Below are positions 50,101 to 61,465 of a stretch of 64,000 bases of DNA, piece after piece; position 1 is the first letter of the stretch, and the number at the start of each line of letters is the position of its first letter. Location of the stretch: the NCBI GenBank assembly GCA_017590115.1, contig JAGGNK010013114.1, forward strand, positions 992,001 through 1,056,000, read 5' to 3'. The notes beneath the pieces were generated by a model. The model saw only the letters and a program-made list of their open reading frames with translations. It was not told the DNA's origin and did not search any database. Position numbers and translations under genes: made by a program. The DNA is from Montifringilla adamsi. Taxonomy: Eukaryota; Chordata; Aves; Passeriformes; Passeridae.

Positions 50101-53100
50101 GATAAAGATGCAAAATATAGATCTGTCTGTCTCCCATCTGTGAGGATCCACAATCTCATAAATGAAGGATCCCTACAAAACAATGCAAGCTTTAGCAAGT
50201 TAAGTTTGAAATACATTTGCAAATTTGCTATGAAAAGCTTAGTAGCTCCTTGATGCCTAACACATTCTTGGAGGGATGCTACTCTAAGACCACTTGTTTG
50301 AATCTATTACTGTCTAGCCCTTTATTAAGGCTAGAACAACAAATATCTTGGCTAAGAACTCCTTTCAGATCAGAAATAAAGTCCAAAGAGTGACCACCTT
50401 CAATTCTTTAACCACAAAATACTCTAGGAAAACACCCACATGTACCAGAGAAGTGCTCCTCCATGAATCCATGCCTAATTATTAGTGATGTAATTCCCCA
50501 AACATAGGCTATTATATTAATAAATATAATTATTAAAAGAATAAAGCTTCTATTACCCACTTTAACAGCTTATGAAGACAAGCAGAATGTAACAGATACA
50601 TGTCACTGACATATCAGATTAACAAAGATGTCTTACTTTCACATGCCATGAGCTAATCTATCAAATCAGTGGCAGCAGGCAACTAACATACACTAGAAAA
50701 TGCTAGGAAATTCTGCTTCTGTTCAAGCACACTATTCAGGGCCCAGCCAACATGTACTTTCAAGCAAAACAATGCAAGTATGAACTGACTGATGAACTTA
50801 AAATAAATCTTAAAATAGTGTTACAAATGCATTATTAGAATTCATGGACCACTGGATTCAGAAAGCAAAAAAAAGTAAGTTTTTGCTTCAGGCTGCAAGC
50901 CCGTAATCTGTATTTAGGGATTGCTAAAAACTTCCCATGGGATATTGTTAAGGCAAAGCTGGAAGAAAGGGAGGATGGAAAGTGTTGTAGTGTAACAAGC
51001 ATGGGAGAAGACAGAGAAGTGGGACAAAGAGGCTGGCATGAATGAACTGCTGCTGATCAATGCACTTGTCTAGAGGAAGGGGCATCTGCTGGACACCTCC
51101 AGCTCCTCTCTTCCACTAGACTCTGCTAGCACTAGCAATGAGAACTTGCTTCCTGGTAAGTTAGCAGGAGGCAACATAATGCTGAATTAACATCACGTTA
51201 TTTGGCATCTTGTAGCTAATACAACAGCCAGTTTCTGGTAACTGATAAGAAACTGCACAGCAAGATCTTTTAGCTAAGCACTGCTCTGGCACAGACCCCT
51301 GAGTTACACTTTCTAAAATGTGCTCAAGGTGGTACTAGTAGCCTGTCATATACATACATAAACAGGAAATTCACACAACACTTACTGGCATTGTTATGAA
51401 GAGGGATTACCAATACATTCTCCTCTTACACTGTACAATCTAGTACAAGAAAAGGAAAAGCAAAAGTATTGCCCAACTTTGAGCTGGTTTTAGAAACTGA
51501 AAGGGAAAATAATTTTGTTCATTCTGTTAAGTAATTGCTGTTCATTCTTGCAAAAATTTCCTCTCTCCACCCAAATTTTTGGGTTTCTCCAACAGTAGCA
51601 ACAATTTCTAGGAGGTTGGCTTGCAATCTTCCTAGCCAAGTTAGGAAAGACTACCACAAATCTCTTTCTTTACAAGTCAGGAAGACTGAAAAAAATAAGA
51701 CAAAGTTTTAAGTCAAGCCTAGAGCTTTTGGATGGGTCCATTCACCTTTCTATTAGTCCAGCGGAATTAACCTCTTGATATCTTTTGACACTGAATAGCT
51801 TTCATGACCAAAAATCATGTTTACTGTCATGTGAGCACATAATGTACACTCAGCACAAACTACATCTGGTGTCCTGAAACAGAGGCATAATTCTTGGGAA
51901 CAAACTTTGCTGCTGCCTCGTCATTGTCATTGTCATTGACATTTCAGTATGTTCACATCTATCTACTAGAGCATGAAGCTGCTCAAGACTTTGCTGCCAG
52001 CAGAAACTCATCACAAATTCAGGAAATCCAACAGGATCCTTTTCTCTTTGCCCATGGCCTCTGCAGGCAGATCCCAATTTATTGATAATGTTATCCAATT
52101 GCTGCCTCAATTACTATATAATTTGCAAAATGAAGGGAAAACATATTTTAAGGTAAGAATTACTGCAGTGAGATGCTGAATATTTTAATGGATGAAATGT
52201 AGGTGAATGTCACATGTACAAAAGCATATCTTCCTTCTGAAAATCCTAGGACATGTCATGTCCTTAATAATTTCTTTAAAAATATATCCATCTATAGAAA
52301 TGTAATTTTATAAATTAACACATCTGCTGCCTTCAAGCTTCCTGTTAACAGGATCATAAAAGGTGTGTGACCCAGCAAAAAAGCTGACAATAAATTTCAT
52401 ATTAATATACAATGGGTGTGTTGGACATATGGAATTTATGGGCCTTACAAATATATATAGTTGTGTATATTGTCATCTTCCATACTCCAGTTCCAACTGG
52501 GGGCAATTATATATATATAAAATACCAATTATGCTGCTCCATTAACAAAACCAGGGATGCAGAACTAAATCAAGGAAATGTGGAAATTTCTCCAAGGTGC
52601 TTCATTCTACTTGTAGACCTACACTCTTTGTTAGAAAGCAGAAATTATATTTTAAAGGACTGACATATTTTAGGAAGGGAATAATGGCTTATATGCGAAG
52701 TATGTGTGGTTTATGGTTTTTTACATTAGCCTAACACATAAATTAAAGCTTTTTTTTTTTTTTAGTATTGTTTACAGCTGATTGTGTATCTGTATGATTT
52801 TTCCTTAAACATTTTCACAGAATAAACAATTTTAATGCTACCAGAACAAGATCCACTTTCATGGATCTTCCATTTTCCTGGATCTAATCTCTCTCCCAGG
52901 GATTATATTCCACAGCATTGCTCCTTAATGTATTAGAAAAACATACATACTTTTTAGACAGTTAAAAATGCCCTTAAACATCCATTTCTAATCTTTATTT
53001 CACTACAAACTAATTTAAGGTGTGATCATAGTCCCTGAATTGACTGGGAAAGGTTTCTTTTTCCACGAACCACTAAAACTCACAAGGGAGAAAGTATTAA

Positions 53101-55751
53101 ATTGCATTAGTCTTGATCTAAACAGACCATAATAAATTTTCATATTTGGGAACCTCTTCTTCCACATTCTGCTCAATAAAAACCTCACCTACCACTGTTC
53201 AGGGAAGCCTATAAACTCACCTGCTTTCTGTAAAATTCAGATAAGTCAAAGCATGACAGGACCAAAAAGGAGTTCTCAGGGCAAAAATGAATGGGTTTTT
53301 TTTGTATAAACCTAGTTGCTTTGACTGTGGAAAAACATGTGGAACACACTGAACACTATTTTCAGAGTGTGCAGTGGCACTTGGATCACTAGAATATCTA
53401 GAACATGGGACAGACAACTTTGAGTGTGAAATTTAAAAGTATATTGTTTTAATATGAAGACAACATACCAGGCCAACTTAATCACATATGAGATGTACCA
53501 GAAGTACAAAGATAATCTGAGATTTTTCAGCAATAGGGTCTAGGGGATTTATATCTTTGGCATATTTCTTGCGAGTATTTTCATTGTCCCTCTATAACAC
53601 CTTGCTTCTTCTAAAATCAATATAAAGTGTATGCTAGAGCTGAGGTCTCTGGCTGCCACAATAAAACTTAATCATTGTTCCTAGAATTGAGAACCATTCT
53701 GCAGTTCTTCCAGTTTCTGCCAACAACTGATCCCTAATAATGGTGGGGAGGAGGCAGTGTGCTAGCAATCATTTCTGTCTTCATTTCTGCCACACAAGTC
53801 ACTCTAAAGTAGAGCCAAAAGCACAACTGTTGTTTATTGCTTTAGCTCGTTTTCCATACATATTTGGAAAGCAGAGTCAAAGCTGCAATTTAATGTTGTG
53901 TTTAATATTCATGAAATGGGAAAGATTATGCACTCTCTGCTTCCAATAAACAAGTCCCCAAGGCACTCAATCTAACCCTAAATCTCTCAACTAAAAGCAA
54001 CAGCTCCAATAAACGTACTGGTAATTCCTCGAATAAATGTTTGCAACTTGAAGTACATATTGCTGATAACTTCTTTTACTCCTGTCTTTTCAAAGATGAC
54101 ATTTTTTTTAAGGTTAGAAATGCTTGTCTTGCTATCTATATTATGCTGCATTTTGCATGTTTAGTTACTGGACATTCAGAAGTCACAAGCATAGATTTAT
54201 TGTCACAAGGAAACTGACAACTTCTATTAGCATGAGGGAGATAAAATTTTGATGCTATTCTCCTTTGAAAGAATCATAAAGGAAGAGTATTCCTCAACAT
54301 TTGTGCTTTTCCCTCTCCAGACACCCTACAGCAAATGGATATGCATATGGTCAGTGCTCTGATGTGCTGTGGAACTAAAGAAAGGTGCCTAGATTCCAGC
54401 CATTACCTGTTATGGTTAAAGCTACAAAATATCAATATTCCTGAAATTCCAGGTAAATTTGAGCTTTCAGATTTGCAAAACATTAGATATAAAAGCTTCT
54501 ATTACATAGGGAGGGAAAATGATTTTACGCAATGTTACATTCAGTCTTTTTTTTTGTTCTTCCCTAAGATCTCAGAATACCTGAAAAAATTAATCCTCAA
54601 AAATTAATCCTCACTACTCCTGCTACAGGCATTGTTATGCCTAATGCACAGTATACTACAGAAAATCCTGTACATCATTCTTAGTGAACTGATTCAAAAG
54701 TTACACATGGGATGAATCAGGTAAGCCAGACCCAGCTTAAGCAATGGTTATGAAGTCAAACACTGGATGGGTGATAGAATTACAGGGGGATCCCAGCAGT
54801 ACCAACCTAGGAAAAGGAAAGTTAACCTTTGCCATAGTGATCCTATCAGTCTCCAATATCTTAATTATTCTGTGTCTAACATATTTTTTTTTTTTCAGTT
54901 TTTATTCTGCAGTTTTCAGCCTGGAGCAGACACCCACAGCGGCCTTAACTGAACACATGAAAACCAATGGCAATTATTACTTCTGTGCTCATGCATCCAT
55001 TCCTCCCCCTTGCTTTACTCCAAGATCACAAGCATTACAATGATGAGGATGAATTGATTCATTTTAGGATAGAAAAACTTAAAGAAATCAATAGAAAAAT
55101 CTTTAGGGATTCAACATATTTCTCAAAAGGTCAAATCCTGATAAATCAATGTTTTAATAATTCATTCTTCCTTCTCCCTATTCCAGATAGCAGGATATAG
55201 CATTCTTGACATGGTTTAATGTCTTCCATAAAACAGTTCATGGAATTCCATCAGTAACTTCTGACATGGTAGTTAGAGGTTAATCTATAACATGCAATAC
55301 TGGAGTAGATCCCTACAAGAAGAGGCATCATGTTGATATGAATGTTTCTGTCAAAAAGAATCAACCACACAATTCTCAAGACTCACATTGCTTCTTCTAT
55401 TGTTTGTAAAAGCATGTATATTTCCCTCAAGTTCTACTTTCTAGCTGCATCTTTAAGCAAATCATCCCATTTGATGGGTGATGTGTTCAAGTATAGTACA
55501 GGCTCTCGCTAAAACGAAAATCCCCAAAACAAATACCAGTAAGCAAAATTTCCAGACAATAAGAACTAGTTGCTCTCCTTGAAGGATCTGCTAATTCCAC
55601 TTTCCATTGAAATTCGTGACAGCAACCTTAAACAAACACAAAGAAACTGTGAGTAACAGCCCAATAAAACAAAAAATTAGGTGAACATATTCTCCTCAGT
55701 CGCTTCCCATAATTCTCTACAACAACAGCATGCAAAGCAAATATGACTTAC
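47153..55751 (-). other. Intron between E1 and E2
   Basis: An 8.6-kb intron containing the 128-bp tandem duplication at 48838-49093. Nothing else could be identified. Confidence 0.6.
48838..49093. repeat. Tandem duplication, two copies, 128-bp period
   Basis: The block beginning ATAACTGAAATCAGAAAATG at 48838 is repeated from 48966. The copies are almost identical; the clear difference is ATTCCTGAGC in the first and ATTCCCGAGC in the second. It lies in the intron between E1 and E2. The near identity points to a recent event or an assembly duplication. Confidence 0.95.
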
Positions 55752-55931
55752 CAAGTTCTGTTAAGTAGTTTTTTCCTTCTGAAGGTAAAGGAATGTACTG
55801 ATTAGAAAAGAAGTTGCTTCCATAACCCAGGACAAAACCTTCCAGTTTGGTGCTTTGACTTGGTCGAAGATACCTCATGCAAACAGTGTCATCTGTCGCG
55901 TTGATCTGAACCTTCAGACTCTGCCTTTTCA
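55752..55931 (-). CDS. ABI3BP: ABI3BP exon E1 (N-terminal conserved domain)
   Basis: This 180-nt exon is flanked by a TTTCCCCAG acceptor and a GTAAGT donor, phase 1 to phase 1. It encodes about 60 residues beginning VKRQSLKVQINAT and including RPSQSTKLEGFVLGYGSN and QYIPLPSEGK. The mammalian protein has the same LKVHIN, RPS..KLEG and LGYGSN segment just after its signal peptide. INAT is an N-glycosylation sequon. It is the first coding exon visible. The preceding exon, which should carry the initiator Met and signal peptide, was not found between 55932 and 64000. Confidence 0.93.
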
Positions 55932-57068
55932 CTGGGGAAAGAGTGAAAAAGAGGAGATCAGAATGCATTACCTTGCCATCACATATTCAGTAATGGAACA
56001 TGACAATGTAACAGTATAGTGCTGTTTAATTTGCTAACAGCATGCAACAGAAAAATTTCTTATAGGCGATGTCCCCTGGAAACACAATGTATTTATAAAA
56101 GCGAACTAACAGTCATGTATAGTAATGGTTGCCAACATGACTGTTTTTCCACTAGTTTAGCATTATCATTTGCTTTAACATCTACATTTGCAGTAGTAAA
56201 ACCATGCATGAAGTAAGTGGAAAAAATGCAAGTGTTTTTTCCTTTAAATGCAAGAGTTATAGTAGTATTACCCATATGTAGGACCCATAGGAGAGAAATG
56301 TACAAGTTTTTGGTTTGATGGTTTTTTTTGCTTCTTAGTAGAAAATATGAAGTTGTAAAATTAAGTTAATCAGTTAATCACACTCAAAAATTATGGTAGA
56401 TGATAAACAGCAACTAGATCCAAATAAATCTTCTACAATTTTTCCCCCTATGTTGGGCTGGAAATGTAATTTTGTATTTGGAATTGCACCAGGACACCTA
56501 ACTAACATAAATACTTTACTCAAAACTACGAAGAAACCTTTTTTAAACATTCATTTTTATGCTTTCCAGGGGAACAGCACATAAAGTAAGAAACATCTTG
56601 TATATCCATCTGCAAAAATTTAACTTTTAGCAACAGAGAATGACTTCACAACAGAATAACTAACTTTTTAGGCTACAAGTTGGTGTTCTGGCTTCTTCTT
56701 GGTGGGGTAAGGGAGGATTGGCTTTTCCCTTTTCCTTCCTTGGTATGTACAATTTTAATACTCCCTTGTTACTGTTAGGCCTATCATATTTTCAGAACTG
56801 TTGAATTGCTGGCTTTTCCCCAAAGTTACAACACCAGCACTGGACTAGTACATTTTGTGTTGTTATTTCTCTTCTCATTCTCAAAATATAAATTTTTATC
56901 CCCAGCAGATTTTCAGGCATCTGTTCAATCATGAGGGTTGAAATCAACCTATCAGGAAAAACCAGAATTTTGCAGATAATAATTTTGCTTCGGGAATGAA
57001 ATCCTGAACAACTATGAGATAAATGACAAATAATACATCATTAAACAATAGCACAGAGCGATACTAAA

Positions 57069-57072
57069 CTTT

Positions 57073-57131
<59 letters not shown>

Positions 57132-57162
57132 CTCTTTCTTTCTCTCTTTTTCTCTCTCTCTG
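57069..57162. repeat. (CTTT)n microsatellite with degenerate CT tail
   Basis: A perfect CTTT run to about 57130, then mixed CTCTTT and CT units. It lies upstream of E1. Confidence 0.97.
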
Positions 57163-58372
57163 TAATTGCAGACTGGTATTCAAACTTTCTCTAGACAAGT
57201 ACATACTGATTCTCTGGTATCATCCCAACATACCCTGCTTTTTTTAGAGAAATTCTAATGACTAGAGTTGCCAAGAGACCAAAACCCTCACTTCGTTTTA
57301 GTAGATGATTTGAGCATCTGCAGTTTTCTGCACACAGAATGTAAAGCCTTAAGCCAACACTTTATGCCTCTTCCCTTTACAGAAAGGAGTGTACAAGTAA
57401 AATTGATGGAAAACATCTGCCTCCCTTCCTTTATCTAAAGACTGATCAAGAAAAATCATTCAGCCAGGAAACTGTCACAATTTTCCAAAGGCAACTCTGC
57501 CAGGTTCCAGAAGACTGCAAGGCTTCTAGAAAACTCAGTTCTCTGGCATTCTCAGCAGAGCAATGCCTTCACGGGGGAAAGGACAGCAGTGGCTTCTAAT
57601 CTCTGTGACATCCTAGCTCATTTATTTTCAGTACACAAGACTGCTGAGGATGGGCAACTCTGAATCTTGACAGGACTCAAGATAGCACAAACCAGGAAGA
57701 AAACACAACACACTTCAAATACCCCAAACTGGGTTCATAAAGACAGTGAAAACTGGTAACAAAGTTTAGGATTATTATCCTGGCTGACAGTGAGCTACAA
57801 CTATTTAAATTATGCATTCTTCAAAACCCATTAAGCATTATTGAAATGATGGTTTCCTGGTCTCCATTGAGAACTCACGTCTAAGAATAAAAGAAGACTT
57901 ACAGAACTTAATTCAAATATGTTAATTTGATTTCCATAATAAAATTCTTAATCAGTCTCAAACCTGAATTTATTAAAAAAAAAATAAAATAGAGAACATC
58001 TATTTAATTTTAAACTTATAATAATTTAAACCATTTTCCCCTACAATTGTATCTCTGTATCTCTGCTATACTTTACATCAATTTGAAGATTTAATTCTAC
58101 ATCAAGATTATATTCAACTGGGTCTGATTTCAGTTAGATGGGTACTGTTGTTTATTCATAAGCAGTCAATTATAGTGACAAAGGGCCTTGATTTTATGAA
58201 ACCCTTAAAACTCAGTGAGGTTTCTGCAATTAGAAAGCTTAAATGGGATCCCAAAACAGTAGTAGCTTTAAGATAATACCCTTTAGATCTCTTTTTTTAT
58301 AGCTAGCATATCAAAACTACCAAGAGAGCTTTCAAAATCAAACACATTTCTAGCAGAAAATAAACAGGAATA

Positions 58373-58379
<7 letters not shown>

Positions 58380-58402
<23 letters not shown>
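58380..58402. repeat. Poly-A tract
   Basis: Twenty-three A, about 180 bp before the CR1 element at 58583. CR1 elements do not end in poly-A, so the two are probably unrelated. Confidence 0.85.
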
Positions 58403-58403
<1 letters not shown>

Positions 58404-58582
58404 ATAATAAGGCAGGAAAGAAGAAAAGAAGATGCCCTTGAAATTTAAAAAATAAATCCTTGTCCTCACCACCCTGTCTTGACAGGGCAGGTCATTTTCC
58501 TCTCATTTACTTTTAAGTACAGTGATGACAAAAAGTATTGCAGAGTCCCTGTAGAGTTTAGGAAAAAACCATTAAGAAAAAA

Positions 58583-59328
58583 TTAATTAGGTTGGAAAAG
58601 ACCATCAAGACCATCATCAAGTTCAACCATAAACCTATCACTGTCAAGTCCACCACTAAACTAGGTCCCCAAGTGCCTCATCTACACAACTTTCAAATAC
58701 CTCCAGGGATTGTGCCTCAAACATCATTAGTCTGTTCGAATGTTGCACGTTTTGGTGAAGATATTTTTTCTCGTATCCAACCTAAAGCTCCCCTGGCACA
58801 ACCTGAGGCCATTTGCCCTTGCTCTGTTACTTGTTACCTGGGAGAAGAGGCTAATCCCCACCTGGCCCCTACACCCTCCTTTCAGGCAGTTGTAGAGAGA
58901 GAGGTAAGGTCCCCCCAAGCCTCCTTTTCTCCAGCTCCCTCAACTCCTCCTCATAGGACTTTTGCTCCAGTCCCTTCATCACCCTTGAGGCCCTTCTGTG
59001 GACATGCTTCAGCTCCCCAACATCTTTCTTGTAAAGAGGGACCCATAACTTTATACAGGATTTAGAGTGCAGCCCTACCAGTGCCAAGTACAGGGCAGTG
59101 ACCACTTCCCTGGTTCTGCTTGGCACACTATTGCTGATAAAAGCTGGGCTTCCATTGGGCTTTTGGCCACCTGGGTGCACCCTGGCTCATGCTCAGCTGC
59201 TGGTGACCAGAACACCCAAGTCCTTTCTCACCAGGCAGCTTTGGGGTGTCATGAGACAAGTGCAGCATTTGGCCTTGCTGAAGGTACACAATATCCACAA
59301 CCTTTCCTCGTCCAGTAAGTGAGTGACT
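58583..59328 (-). mobile_element. CR1 LINE, 5'-truncated, with ORF2 C-terminal remnant
   Basis: The 3' end lies at about 58583 (TTAGGTTGGAAAAGACCATC). On the minus strand from 59180 it encodes the end of the CR1 reverse-transcriptase polyprotein: LWVPLYKKDVGELKHVHRRA, VMKGLEQKSYEEELRELEKR, then after a frame change LYNCLKGGC, GLRLCQGSFRLDTRK. These are conserved blocks of avian CR1 ORF2. The change of frame near 58900-58918, next to a CCCCCC run, breaks the protein, so it is inactive. It lies upstream of E1 in the same orientation as the gene. Confidence 0.93.
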
Positions 59329-61170
59329 CAATCATAAGAGGAGATCAGTTTAGGCAAGCAGAACCTGTCTTTCCTGAAACCTGACCCCAAAGAGCAGCAA
59401 AGAGCAAGCAGACAAATCTCCTTCATTTTAACTTAGTTTTTCAGCGAAAATAACTGCTAAAGCAACAACACAGATGCCACACTTCATATGACTAAACCAC
59501 ACTCCTATTCATGGACTGTGTGCATTCCAGAATCAGTGAAAATGAGGAATGAATATTAACTGGTAAAACTATAAATGACCAGTTTCTAGAAGTGTATGAA
59601 CAGAAGTGGAGCAACCAAGGACAAGGAGAGCTCAATTCTATGTGCTGCACAGACACTGCCAGTCTAATCAAGAGAGAGCCAGCCCGGAGCAAGGCAGATA
59701 CAAATGATATATAAATTATCTTGGTAGATGGGTACTGCCCCCAGCAGCATATTAACAATATAGATTTCACTTGTGCTGATCTCAGTGTTTTGAACAACTA
59801 ACCAGGAAAACATTCTCATTCTGAGTAATATGTCTCTTTTAGTCATCACTCAGATAAATATTCATTAAATATGATTGAATGGACAAGGGAAGTAATAGGA
59901 ACTTAACTCTTATGATACTGGGATAAGAATCTCTTTGATTTTGAGGAAATATTTTTTTTGTATCAGGATTCCAAGAGAACTTTTTTCCCTGCATCTCCTT
60001 GATAAAGGACTTAAATGATAAACTAGATGCCCTCTAATTCCATTCATTTGTGCCAGTTTTTGGCATTTGTTAGTGAAACCCTGGTCTTAAGAATTTGCAT
60101 TTGTAATGTAATTCTTTTACATTGAGGCAATTTCCAAGTGGAAGATTCTGAGATCTATAGGTACCTCTGAAACACAATCTTTCCCTCCATGCTTGCCAAC
60201 AGAAATTCCACACTGATCTGCAAGTATTCTCTTCAACAAAAGTCATTTGATGGCCAAGATCAGCAGGAGAAACTGTGCAAAGCACATCTGAAGTAAAAGC
60301 ACAACATTAAGTGCATCAGAGCACTTGGAGTGTTGGAATCACTCTGAGAAAAGGAGTCTGTCTATACCAGGAGAGAATGAAAAACGGCTTAATAATGAAT
60401 CAGCTGCATCATCAGAGAACCAGCCACCACCAGCTCTTCAGAAAGAAGCAAATAGCTACCAATGGCCCAAAGAATCCAGCTGGAAGCACCACAGTTTGCT
60501 AGTTGGAATGTATAGGCAACAGGAGACAAAGGCAAGAACGTATTGAAACTTTTAAAAGTTTAGATGTTACTTTCACTCACACCAGGAGTCTCCTGCACGC
60601 TTTAAGTGTGCATGGTCTCTTGTGATCAAATACAGTCCTATTTTTTGTTTTTATCCATAGAGTGAGGATCCTTGAACTCTGCCCTACAAAACCAGAGGGT
60701 GAATACAGCTGTAGTGTATTACAGCAAATTTAGCTTTGTTGCCAGAATTCCTTTTGCCTTACATTGAAACAGTTTATTTTCCACTATTTCAAAGATTTTA
60801 AGGGGCATGAAGGCAAGACCCAGCACTGCCTCCCAGAGTGCTAGACAAATGAAGTGTGCCTTATGAAAATATATTAGCACCATCTATTTGTGAGCACTAC
60901 CTCATTTATTCAAATCATTCACAGCAGTGGTTTGATTGTTCCAAATCTGGTGTCATAGTACCACCAGGCAAGTTTTCAATGATAATCTAAAACTATGAAA
61001 CTTTTATTTTCTGCTCTTTTATATTTTTGTATTTATTTTGGCAGCCAAACATGGAGAAATATTGGCTGTTTGGCTGCAACCCAAATATATCTTAAAATGG
61101 GAAACATTTAAAAATAGTTCTGTTTCTATGTACTACAATAAACAAGACACACTTTTAAGCAGCCACATGC

Positions 61171-61465
61171 ACAGAATAATGGAATAACTTAGGGTGGAAG
61201 TAACTTCTCTAAGTCATCTAGTTCAACTCCCTGCTCAGAGTCTCAAGTTGCTCAGGGCCACATCCAGCTGAGTCTTGAACATCTCTGGGGTAATCTGTTT
61301 CAGTGCTTAGCATACTTCTGTTTAAAAAAAAATCCTAATATCTAACTGGAATTTCCCGTATTCCAGTTTGTGCCCAGTGCCTCTTGCCAAATTACTCTGC
61401 ACTTCTGCAGAAAATGTCTTTGTATTCTCTAATAAGATAGCTGAGGATCCTTTCTCATGAGAGAT
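61171..61465 (-). mobile_element. CR1 LINE fragment, antisense, old
   Basis: It begins CAGAATAATGGAATAACTTA and continues with CATCTAGTTCAACTCCCTGC, CCAGCTGAGTCTTGAACATC and TTCCAGTTTGTGCCCAGTGC, a diverged reverse complement of the CR1 3' region. The right border is approximate. Confidence 0.85.

Larger units (their letters stand above)
79..55931 (-). other. ABI3BP: ABI3BP gene locus, partial (23 coding exons resolved, both ends outside window)
   Basis: This is the span of the avian orthologue of ABI3BP (TARSH), a secreted matrix protein that in mammals binds the SH3 domain of ABI3 and carries two FN3 domains separated by a long Thr/Pro-rich spacer. Identification rests on remembered similarity to the mammalian protein: the order LKVxIN, RPS..KLEG..LGYGSN, DAEP+YL, KKSCSG, KPLQLVVGTLTP, FYTxRYREK, NLKPNT.YEFGVKDN, PITIIKQ, GLNE and PAESKTPEV is the same. 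Twenty-three exons with AG/GT borders splice in frame into 636 codons without a stop. Exons E7-E23 are all phase 1-1. The signal-peptide exon (above 64000) and the C-terminal FN3 part (below 1) are not in the window. The assignment is strong for E1-E9. For E10-E23 it depends on position, phase, splice sites and repeat pattern. Confidence 0.93.

Noticed and set aside
58592..59065. Plus-strand open frame of 157 codons, the longest in the window
   Set aside because: It is antisense to the CR1 ORF2 remnant; the Pro-rich translation is a shadow.
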